A DNA stretch of 26,249 bases from Chara braunii (Eukaryota > Streptophyta > Charophyceae > Charales > Characeae), in assembly GCA_003427395.1 (NCBI GenBank), contig BFEA01000745.1, positions 372,796-399,044 on the forward strand, in the 5' to 3' direction. The notes beneath the pieces were generated by a model. The model made no database searches. It saw only the letters and a program-made list of their open reading frames with translations, and was not told where the DNA came from. Every line of letters starts with the position of its first letter. Within the stretch, counting starts at the first letter, position 1. Positions 9,301-17,680 of this stretch are shown here, one piece after another. The position numbers were made by a program, and so were the translations under genes.

Positions 9301-9317
9301 AAGCTAAGGGGGATGGA
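9301..9317 (+). promoter_or_regulatory. Polypurine tract
   Basis: AAGCTAAGGGGGATGGA lies 20 bases past the end of the chromodomain frame and directly before TGTGAGG. This is the position and composition expected for the plus-strand primer of a Ty3/gypsy element. It has one pyrimidine pair (CT) near its left end and a T in the right half. Confidence 0.7.
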
Positions 9318-9318
9318 A

Positions 9319-10443
9319 TGTGAGGAACAAGCCCTCATGGGGCCCTATCAGACATCACATGTTCTGGGCAAAGGCCCCCAACAAGTCAAGTGCCCGCCCT
9401 AAGTGAAGGGGGGTCTGAATATTCGTCAAAGACCAAAATTCGACACTTTCATATGTGGGTATTCAGGCTCTTGCAGCACGCGAGTTGGTTGAGTAGACGC
9501 GTGAGCCTCACTAAGCTGCGTCGTACAGTTAGCCCAGACCTTGACAGTTGCACCTGGGCACATACACACAAAGCAGGGCCGATACATTGAGCAGCAGGCC
9601 ATCGCCCTATGCAAACGCAGTATTGTCGATGCACCTACCATGGAGCCCTGCACAGATGCAACAAACAGCCCAAGTCCGGAGACTCAGGCCGTGCCCAACT
9701 GTAAAGGGGCCCAGGCCCTCAACTGTAGTCTCGGGCCTGGGCGCAGGGACTGAGGCCCAACCGGAAGCTACTGGAAGCTTCCAGCCAGGCCACACGCAGC
9801 ATCCAAGAGCCTGCGACTTCCATATAGGAAGTGAGGCCGCCCTGGCGAGGGATTCTGGCCTGCGTAAGCAATGCGGAAGTGATGTTGCGCAACTGCTTAA
9901 TGCTGCGCTGCGGCCAAGGGTGCTGACGGGGCGCGTAGAGGTGAAGTGGGGCGTTGTCGAGCGCATCGGTCCGGCACCGCACGAAGCAGCGCGGGACCCT
10001 CCCGGCCGTGTCACGCAGGAGTTAGTTTTAATCCTTCATTGCAAACATACATGGAGCTTCCGCAAGCCGCTCCGGCCGAGTGCGCCGGCCATACCTCTCG
10101 CGAGCCCCTACGACAGGATAGGGCCTACGCGAGGCACGGCTTACCTCCACCTTACGGGAGTTGTCACCTCCCTTCGGTGGGTGTATCCCCGCCGAGCTAC
10201 CAGTCCACAGTACGAAAGCTAATCAGTTGCAATGGCAGAGGTGGACCAGCCGAGGGCGTTTCTCGTTCGCTGTAGCATAGGGGGTACGCGCGGTAATATG
10301 CCTCTATCGGACCCGCACGCGAACCGACATCTTGGGGGGCTGAGGTCCCAGGCGCGACTCGACGTCGGTCGACTAGGACGCATCCCACACACCGCCCGCA
10401 CACCACTTTACGAACACAAAACACACACACACAGACACACACA
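9319..10443 (+). repeat. Probable 3' LTR of the chromovirus, right end not found
   Basis: It begins TGTGAGGAAC straight after the polypurine tract, matching the TG rule for LTR starts. It has no coding content; the open frames here are shadows. A perfect 10-bp inverted repeat, GCCCAGGCCC (9709-9718) with 9733-9742 around a 14-base loop, and a 14-bp palindrome CTGGAAGCTTCCAG (9771-9784) lie inside. The right boundary is unclear and may fall before, in, or after the assembly gap. I could not find the partner LTR upstream of 4111. Confidence 0.5.
10415..10443. repeat. CA microsatellite at the edge of the gap
   Basis: ACACACACACAGACACACACA-type repeat running straight into the unknown bases. The gap is probably an assembly break at this repeat. 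Confidence 0.85.
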
Positions 10444-10823
10444 NNNNNNNNNNNNNNNNNNNNNNNNNNNNNNNNNNNNNNNNNNNNNNNNNNNNNNNNN
10501 NNNNNNNNNNNNNNNNNNNNNNNNNNNNNNNNNNNNNNNNNNNNNNNNNNNNNNNNNNNNNNNNNNNNNNNNNNNNNNNNNNNNNNNNNNNNNNNNNNNN
10601 NNNNNNNNNNNNNNNNNNNNNNNNNNNNNNNNNNNNNNNNNNNNNNNNNNNNNNNNNNNNNNNNNNNNNNNNNNNNNNNNNNNNNNNNNNNNNNNNNNNN
10701 NNNNNNNNNNNNNNNNNNNNNNNNNNNNNNNNNNNNNNNNNNNNNNNNNNNNNNNNNNNNNNNNNNNNNNNNNNNNNNNNNNNNNNNNNNNNNNNNNNNN
10801 NNNNNNNNNNNNNNNNNNNNNNN
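10444..10823. other. Assembly gap (380 N)
   Basis: All bases are N. An open frame that seems to cross it is an artefact of reading N as coding. Nothing can be said about the content, and the number of N may not equal the true length. Confidence 0.99.
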
Positions 10824-11720
10824 TACTATGTAGTACCCATACTCATGCGGTCCTCGTTAATCTCGAGGGTCGCATTCGACACTCAAGTGTCGGCTGACAC
10901 GCGCTTTGAGGGTTAATCTCTCGACGTTGGACAACCGCGATGCGCGGTTGAATACCACACAGTGGCACACACCCTCTTCTGCATTCTGTGCAGAGTGGGT
11001 GGTACACAAGTCCATACCTGTGGTGGCAGTTGTTTCTTACTGCCCTGGAGATGAGCGCCACTCCGGGTCTGGACAGAAGTCAAGGGGTTTGACTTTGACG
11101 GCTGCCACGGACTACAACGTCCAACCATAAAAATCTCTAAAAAGCAAGAAAGAATAGGCCGAAAAATTCCCTTATTCCAAAAGAAAACATGACCTTGGGG
11201 TACCCTCCTCTTTTCGGGTGGTGCCAGCGGCCTATAGTAATCCCAAGCGTTCGTGCATATGTGCAGGTCCCTTTGATCCCATCACTTTTAGACGCTAGGG
11301 CGGCGAAACGTCGCCCGCGGGATTTTAATATAAAGTCGCGCAGCCGCAGGCCAGTCTCATACCAAAAATCGATGCCAGTCATACGTGGTAGTCGCGGCTC
11401 CGGCCTCGCGACTCCGGCCTCGCGATATTGATTGGCTGAAGGAATGTACCGTGAGGGGTTACCCCACACGATATTGAACGGTTGAAGGACATGTCGTTCG
11501 ACCCTCGTGACATTTCCTCCTTCAGAGTGGGGTGCCTCGACGGGCAGTGCAGATAGGCTCTGCGCGAGGGGGAATCCCTCCCCTGCAGAGTCTAGGGCTT
11601 GGGATGTCCTAGACAAGGACCTTGAATCCCGGCTCAGAACCAACGTCCAACTAAGAAAAAACCCCAAGAAGCAAACAAGTAAAAAGAAGGGTTTTCCCCA
11701 TGCCTCTCAATCTTAACCTC
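10824..11720. repeat. Hairpin-rich non-coding DNA with two related end segments
   Basis: Perfect hairpins are CGACACT (10877-10883) with 10886-10892, and CAACCGCG (10932-10939) with 10943-10950. GGGCGGCG (11298-11305) pairs with 11309-11316 with one G-T. CTCCGGCCTCGCGA is tandemly repeated at 11398-11411 and 11412-11425. The segment ending near 11150 (AACGTCCAACCATAAAAA then AAGCAAGAAAG) resembles the one ending near 11690 (AACGTCCAACTAAGAAAAA then AAGCAAACAAG). Both follow a CCTCCTTC/AGAGTGGG-type stretch, so the region may hold two diverged copies of one element end. No credible gene. Confidence 0.45.
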
Positions 11721-12327
11721 TCAGCAGGCTCTTAGCACGGGGCCCCGTAGGCCACGCAAACATTCATCCCAGGTACACCCATGTATGCATATGTAAAGGG
11801 GTAAGTATGTGACGATCACTTCTCACAGTCTCAGTGGGGTTCCTCACAACCATATGTATATATGTGACTGCAAGCAATCAAATCCATAATCTAAGCCACA
11901 GCACATAACTGCAACCACATCAAAGCGTCAAACAACAGTCCACGCACTACACGGAGTCAACCCCAACCATCCTCGACACTCATACCCCTCGCTTTAGCCA
12001 TGCAAGCCCCAACCTCCTGTCCAACCAACCATAATTAAATACTCAGTACTTCTGTTAAATGGCCATTCAATAAAAGTCCGGGTAAAACCTTAATGAAACA
12101 ATGAAATCACCAGGGCTAAAACCTTTTAGGTTGAGTACAGAGGGTGAGTTGGAATTGAGTAGTAAACCGACGAAGGTCAATGCCCCAGGCTAAACCTATA
12201 AGTCCATGGAGAACAATCTCCATATCGTGATCTTACCCAAATCATCCTAATTAACTATATCTAAGCCTACCTCTAAGCAACATGGCAAAATCTCCCCTAT
12301 TCAAAGTGGACTACCTGAATCGCCACC
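11721..12327. other. No gene or clear repeat seen
   Basis: The composition is ordinary and no frame is worth calling. The only structure noticed is a 7-bp perfect hairpin, ATGGAGA (12206-12212) with TCTCCAT (12217-12223), and a short AACCT/AGGTT pair near 12120. Confidence 0.6.
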
Positions 12328-13005
12328 TGTCAAAATATAATCTAACTCCTCTAAACTAAGAAAATTTCGGCAGCGCTTCCCGTAGGAAAAGTGTCCTCCA
12401 GAATTTATATAAGTCCAAATATGAAGGCAGAAATAATCTTTAACTCTAGAAAGTCAAATTCTGTCGAACTCCCTGAATTAGTAGAAATTTGGGCAGCACT
12501 CCCTTTAGAAAGGGAGACTTCCCAGATTTACACTAAGTCAGATATGAACTCAAAAGACAACTCGGGTTCAACTTAGACAAGATTTAACTAACTCCTTAGT
12601 TTTGCAGAAATTTCGGCAGCACTCCCTTTAGAAAAGTGTTATTTCAAAATTTATACAAGGCTAAGTTCAGAATTTGAGAGTAACTTTGACTTCTCAGAGT
12701 CCAATTTTGTCCAACTCCCTGAATTAACAAAAAATTGGGCAGCACTCCCTTTAGAAAGGGAGGCTCCCCAGATTTTTACGACGTCAGATATAAAGAAAAG
12801 ACAAGTTGAGCTTTAACAAGTCAAAATTTGACTAACTCCTTGAATTTGTAGAAATTTCGGCAGCGCTTCCCGTAGAGAAAGTAGCTTGCCAAGATTTATA
12901 CAAAGTCAAGTATAAGAAAAAATCCTAGAAAATGCAAGAATTGACCTAAGTAAAATAAGTTACTACAGAAAATGCAAGAATTGAAACTAACTCCTATGGC
13001 TTTAG
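12328..13005. repeat. Tandem array, ~123-bp unit, two alternating unit types
   Basis: The landmark ATTTCGGCAG / ATTTGGGCAG begins at 12364, 12487, 12610, 12733 (here AATTGGGCAG) and 12854, so the spacings are 123, 123, 123 and 121. Types alternate: CGGCAG at 12364, 12610 and 12854; GGGCAG at 12487 and 12733. This implies an older 246-bp two-unit repeat. Half a unit precedes the first landmark, and a 40-bp-spaced direct repeat of AGAAAATGCAAGAATTGA (12927 and 12967) ends the array. Each unit also carries CTAACTCCTTGAATT-like and AGATTTATACAAAGTCA-like blocks. The GGGCAG units contain a 7-bp hairpin, CTCCCTT/AAGGGAG (12499-12505 with 12510-12516). The small open frame inside it is not a gene. 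Confidence 0.9.
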
Positions 13006-13048
13006 CACGTGGCGAACAACTAAAGCAACTACCAATCTGAAACTCAGA
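12999..13048. repeat. Two small hairpins between the arrays
   Basis: GCTTTAG (12999-13005) pairs perfectly with CTAAAGC (13020-13026). TCTGA (13036-13040) pairs with TCAGA (13044-13048). A further perfect one, GACTAGA (13333-13339) with TCTAGTC (13344-13350), lies to the right. None of these carries the RAACTTAY octamer of the neighbouring family. Confidence 0.55.
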
Positions 13049-13188
13049 CTAAGTAGTAGCCTCACTCGGTCACATGCAGGCCAAACCACAAAGGTAAGTA
13101 CTCTCACCATCCCAAAGTTTACCTGAACAAACAATAGTTCATGATCTTCCAATGATTTAATCCCTTATACCCAGCTTGCATAAGGCAT

Positions 13189-14121
13189 AAGGTCAGGACA
13201 CCCAAACTTATGGAATGAACCTTACCTCAGCCAGGCCTAAAGTCGGGTCACCCAAACTTATGGAATGAGCCCAACTTAGCCAAAGTATACACAAACACAG
13301 GGCACAACAACTTTTCTCTTCTTTAGGCACATGACTAGACCATTCTAGTCGCCCTGAACTGTTTAAGATATCCCAGTTATATATATTTGTCTTCCCCTCG
13401 TCTTCTAAGGCTGCATATGACTGAACTAACTTAAGCTCAGTCTGCCCCGGCTTACCATCAATCTTATTCTTAATTGTACTCTCTTCAAGTTGTGATAGGC
13501 TATAGTCAGACCACCTAAACTTATATAACAGTCTGATTAGCTCGTTCTTAAATAAAATAATAGTAAAGTATAGCCAAGTTGTAACCTTTGGGTTCCAGCA
13601 TGTGCGAGGCTTTGAGTCAGACCACCTGAACTTACAGAACAGTCTGACTCTCCGCCTGATTCATTTCTCTCTGATCCAGTCTGTGCGTGGCAATGAGCTA
13701 GATTACCTGAACTTACAGAACAATCTGCCCTCTGTCAGGTTCATTTTCTCAGAATAAAAGCAGGAAGAGGCTGAGCCACCTAAACTTATAGAACGGCTCA
13801 GACCTCCTCGTTCAGAACCTAATAAACAATGAAAACTCAAAATAAACAAGGCAACCAACGCACCTGAACTTACAAAATGCACCTGGTCCCTGGAAAGTCA
13901 ACCACAATCAGCCCTCACAAGCCAGAGCAGTCAGGCCACCTAAGCTTATAGAACAGTCTGACCCTCCATGCAAACCATAGCACTGGGTCTCCCCAAACTT
14001 ATGGGGACATCCCAGCCTCCAGAACAATCGGACCTCCTAAACTTATAGAAGGGTCTGGTGCTCCATGCAAACCAAAATAAACAAAGCACTGGGTCTCCCC
14101 AAACTTATGGGGACCTCCTAG
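13189..14121 (+). repeat. Family of at least eleven stem-loops with a conserved loop and covarying stems
   Basis: Each copy has an octamer RAACTTAY in its loop, usually inside a 19-base loop like CACCTGAACTTACAGAACA, between arms that pair although their sequence differs. Octamer starts: 13204, 13254, 13517, 13628, 13709, 13782, 13866, 13942, 13995, 14039, 14101. Clear stems: 13614-13622 with 13642-13650 (9 bp perfect); 13505-13511 with 13531-13537; 13767-13777 with 13795-13806 (11 bp, one bulge); 13700-13704 with 13722-13726; 13930-13936 with 13956-13962; 14027-14033 with 14053-14059. The copies at 13983-14015 and 14089-14121 have a shorter 8-base loop closed by CCCC/GGGG. The copy at 13866 is weaker. 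Copies 8+9 and 10+11 look like a tandem duplication of about 100 bases. No coding frame covers the region. I do not recognise the family. Confidence 0.8.
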
Positions 14122-14135
14122 CCTTAATGACCCAG

Positions 14136-14730
14136 TCAACCTTCAAGCAAAACAACCCTCCATCCTGCCTTTCCCCAGATGCAGTTCCTTTCAGCAATCT
14201 GAATTCACACAATCAACAAAGTTGAAACTGAAACTTGACAAACATTCCTTTACTTAGTCTGGCTCTGTCTCCTGAAAGTCAAACCAAAAATAAAGTAGGG
14301 TTGCACATCATATATTCAGTCAGAGATGCAATGGGTAATACTGATAGGGTTTATAACTGGGTTTATAGAAGGAAAGCAATGGTTACCTGTCAGTTCCCTG
14401 CCTCCAGAACTCCTCCCGAGTTCCGGCAGAGCTCCCGCAATCGGTGGGAAGACTCCCCACAGAGCCTTGATGCGGTCCTACGGGTCGCAATCCCGCCTGC
14501 CGCCTTCCTCTCAAAACCAGTAGACTAGACTTAGAGTAAGAAAGATATAAAAAGAAGGTCTGGACTGTCAGATCCAAGGAGGGTGCTCTCAGACTCGCAG
14601 GAGAGGGCCTTGGCACCTTCAGCACCTGAGGGGCCCGCAATGGCAGCCAAAATAACAGCTTGGTCACCCCGGAATCAAATTGTTGAATTTCAGTCCCCTG
14701 ACGAATCCCAAATTTGCAGCAATAGCGCCT
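14136..14730. other. Non-coding stretch with a primer-binding-site-like motif at its right end
   Basis: Frames of up to 117 codons exist here but have no recognisable motif, and they overlap on both strands. Read on the - strand, 14713-14730 is AGGCGCTATTGCTGCAAA, which partly resembles the tRNA-Asp complement used as primer site by many plant LTR elements (TGGCGCCGTTGCCGGGGA). TGTCACAG begins at 14731 on the + strand, which would be the inverted end of an LTR. If so, the non-coding arrays to the left would be internal to a large non-coding LTR element. The evidence is thin. Confidence 0.25.
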
Positions 14731-16859
14731 TGTCACAGTAGTAGTGCCCAGCGATGGTCAACAACCGCAGTCACCAAACAACAACAGTGACAGCCTGTGC
14801 CCAGGTCGCAGCAATTGGCAGCGATACACGGCGGCCCGCAGTCCGCAGTAGTACACAACAGCAACAACAGCTGTCCCAGACTGTGCTCAGATGCAGTTTT
14901 CCGCAACAGCTTTACTCAACTGTGATCAAACAGAGACAGTGGCAGTTACCAGCCACAGCAACCCGCACGTAGTTCATAAATGCACCAGCAACACACAGCG
15001 AATAACAGGCGCACAGTAAATATTTCCCAATTGGTTATAGTCAGCCCCAAGCTCGCAGATATGGCAACTTCGAACACCGCCCGCATACAAGCTCCCATCA
15101 GTCTTCTGTCTGCAACCCACAGTCCATAGCAGCCTGCATGCGGACAATACCCTCTATCGACATCCGTAGCAAACACCACGGTACCTAACGATGTTGACTT
15201 CGCAGGTTATCGCTGGACCAGGTACGCACTCTTCCTTCCTCCTTCTGGTATCCTGCCGAATCGAGATGTGGGTAGTCATCAGACTGTCGTCTCAGAAGAA
15301 CTGGCTCACACGGTCTTCAGCGGTTAGCAGACGCAGCCTGGTCAAATAGATGTCGAACCGCCAAATTGCTGACCCTAAGTCTTTCAACAAGGACACCCCT
15401 TTCGATTGGTTCGGCGACCCCGGCCCCTCTGCAAGCTTGCAATCTCTCCACTCACTCTTTACCGTCCGGCTCGGTAGACTGGTCGGCGCTCCAGCGGATG
15501 ACTGGGCCTGCGCCCTGCTGGTCTAATCGTCACTTCGGCCCACAGGGCGAGCCACATGCTAGTAAACAGGTGGTTTTCCAGCCCTGCATCCCGCCCCTCA
15601 GTCCTTTAGTTTAACAGAGCTGGATAGCACGGTGGCCACCAGGTAGGCCTCCAATCCCTGTGACTAGCCTTGCATCGATAGGAGGGACAGAATCGGTCGA
15701 ATCCTCCACCGAAAACTTGGAACTCTACGTTGTCTTCCTGCTACACGTTCCAGTACAAACTTGTAAATAGAAAACTCTTCCTCTCTCAGTTGTCCTCATG
15801 TTGTTACCATCGAATAGGCGAGCATCTTGCTAGCCCCCAGGTAAATTTCTGACAGCACGACTGTCTTCATGTTGTTCCCACCGCCGCCCGAACGTTCAAC
15901 GCGTCGTTCGACAGTCACTTGCTCAGGTAAACAACTCGACTGATTCTTTCGCTGCTATGCGGCCGCACCCAATATGAAGAAAACACTTTGAATCATGCGG
16001 TTGACTTCCCCTATCGATCGTTCGTTCAGAAGTAAGCAAAATCCAAATGAATCTTTAGCTAAAACTCGGAAAGATTCACTGCCAACTCCAAGTCCCCCTT
16101 CCGAGCACAGCTCCTTGCTGACACACCTCCAAAACTTAAGCACTAATCTCTGAATCTAAGAAAAGTCGCCCGACTACAGAAGATTCGCTCCTTCACGCGA
16201 CCATCTCCAGTCCCGAGTAGCTCCACGCGGTCGCCTTTTCCTACCAGCTTACTAACTGCTAACTTAGCATTCGTATTAACGTCGTAGACAGATTCGCGCA
16301 ACCCCAGAGACTCTTAATCAGCTGCTCTACTCCATCTTACTCATGAGTCTGGGGATGTTTTCGTTCTTCCTCTCCATCTTTTCCCGCACTCCCCTACGCA
16401 CCACTTTTCTCTTCTACCTTACTACTCTCTCCTCCCTTCGCTAAACGAAGCCCACTATTCGATTCGCCCGGGGTTAATCTCAGTCTAGCCTTTTCTCTCA
16501 CTCGGTTTCGTTGAGAATCGAGTGAGCTAATCATTTCCTCGCCCCCTCCATAGCCTCTTACCTCCTTCTTGTGCCCGAACGCGCCTGGCGCGTCCTTGCG
16601 CCTAGGTTCATTCCACTTTGGTTGTAGCCCGTCACTCCGCCCCCACTCTTCGGATAGTGCCGCGCTCGACCGCTCTCTGCCTACGGCCGGACTCCGCCGC
16701 TCACCCCCAACGCATCGGAAGCCGGACGCATCGTCTCACTTCCGCATCGACAACTACAGGCTGAGAAAACAACGGATGCCCCACTCATTCAATGCCTTTT
16801 GGGACGGACCGAAAGTTTCCACCTGCGTACGTGGGCACAAAAGGAACGCCCCCTTCCCC
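14731..16859. other. Non-coding stretch; CAG-rich part and a ~71-base duplication
   Basis: 14740-15010 is rich in CAG/CAA triplets. TGTCCTCATGTTGTTACCATCG at 15791 recurs 71 bases later at 15862 with two differences. CTTGCTAGCCCCCAGGTAAA near 15827 resembles CTTGCTCAGGTAAA near 15918. A perfect 8-bp hairpin joins CTCACTCG (16497-16504) to 16519-16526. No frame here looks like a protein. It could be LTR of the element suggested at 14713-14731. Confidence 0.4.
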
Positions 16860-16881
16860 TTTTTTTTTTTTTTTTTTTTTT
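16860..16881 (-). repeat. Run of 22 T (possible - strand poly(A) tail)
   Basis: An uninterrupted T22. Read on the - strand it is a long A run, as at the 3' end of a retroposed sequence lying to its right. I could not find a flanking target-site duplication, so it may equally be a slippage tract. The stretch to the right (16882-17680) has no recognisable gene; its frames on both strands are shadows. Confidence 0.5.
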
Positions 16882-17680
16882 ATCCGACAGCATTTCCCCC
16901 GGCGGCTTACCCAAATGCTCCGTCCTGTCAGTATCCGGCATCGCCCTGGTCCAGGTTCACTCCTACTCATTACCTTCTCTTCCTCGTATCAACTCCTTTT
17001 CTTGCTTACTTTGGAGGGAACCCAATACTTACCAATTTCGACAGGGAGGGGCTCGCCTGCTCCTATGCCCGAGCCCATCAGACAGCTATTGGGCAGCGCA
17101 GCTACCCTCCCCCAATTCCCTGCAGCGAATTCGACGACCCTCTGTAAGTCAATATGGCCACGGCCTCTGTTACAACGGCTCGCTCCCATCCAACACAGGT
17201 CCGGCCCTTTGCGGCCCATACACAATTATCGGTCCCGGGGTCGTCGGCTTGCTGTAGGCCTGTAGTATGGTGGCTGCCAAGACAAGCCCCGACAGAGACC
17301 CTGACAACAATAGGAAGCATCTAATCTGACTTAAAAAACTTTTGAAGCCCATTGCGTCCGCAGGCTCTTCGTGCCCGCGGCTCCTTCCATCGTGGCCGAG
17401 ACTGACCCTCCCTGGCACAGCCTTCGAGTCCCACCAGCATGCTCGCAGTCAATTCTCTCACAGCAGACAGTGCGACCAGGCCGGTATGCTCGTCAGTTGG
17501 CCACGGCCAGCCCCCGCATGTTGGACACCTTCTCGCTGGTTTTCACGTTAACTCCTCAGCCCCTGTTTCAAAAACGGTCGGGATGGAGGAATTTCGCCTG
17601 TATTCTAAGCACTCAGGAACCCGGACTTGGGTTTGTCCCTCAACAATTCAAATGGCGTGCCCATTGAGCTAGGCTCATAG

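Larger units (their letters stand above)
4111..9317 (+). mobile_element. Decayed Ty3/gypsy LTR retrotransposon, chromovirus type (internal region)
   Basis: The order of decayed domains is gag, CCHC zinc knuckle, aspartic protease, reverse transcriptase, RNase H, integrase with GPY/F-like end, and chromodomain-like tail. This order with integrase after RNase H defines Ty3/gypsy, and the C-terminal chromodomain points to a chromovirus. The reading frame is broken by at least four frameshifts (near 4735, 5253, 7140 and 8905), probably by others in the knuckle, protease and RNase H regions, and by stops at 4947, 5932, 7361 and 7540. A polypurine tract closes the internal region at about 9301-9317. 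The element is non-autonomous now, since protease and reverse transcriptase have also lost catalytic-motif residues. No matching LTR pair could be found by eye. Confidence 0.93.

Noticed and set aside
9548-10222. A 224-codon + strand frame in the probable LTR
   Set aside because: No motif, overlapped by equally long frames on the other strand, GC-rich DNA, and inside the sequence right after the polypurine tract.
10232-10897. A 221-codon open frame across the gap
   Set aside because: Most of it is unknown bases; it is an artefact.
11137-11667. A 176-codon - strand frame
   Set aside because: No recognisable motif; it spans tandem repeats and hairpins and overlaps + strand frames.
13189-14121. 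Reading the regular repeats as a CRISPR array
   Set aside because: Spacing between octamers varies from 44 to 263 bases, the arms differ between copies, and the setting is a plant nuclear genome.
16569-17265. Overlapping frames of 150-190 codons with a Phe run
   Set aside because: The Phe run is the T22 tract read in three frames. No domain is visible.
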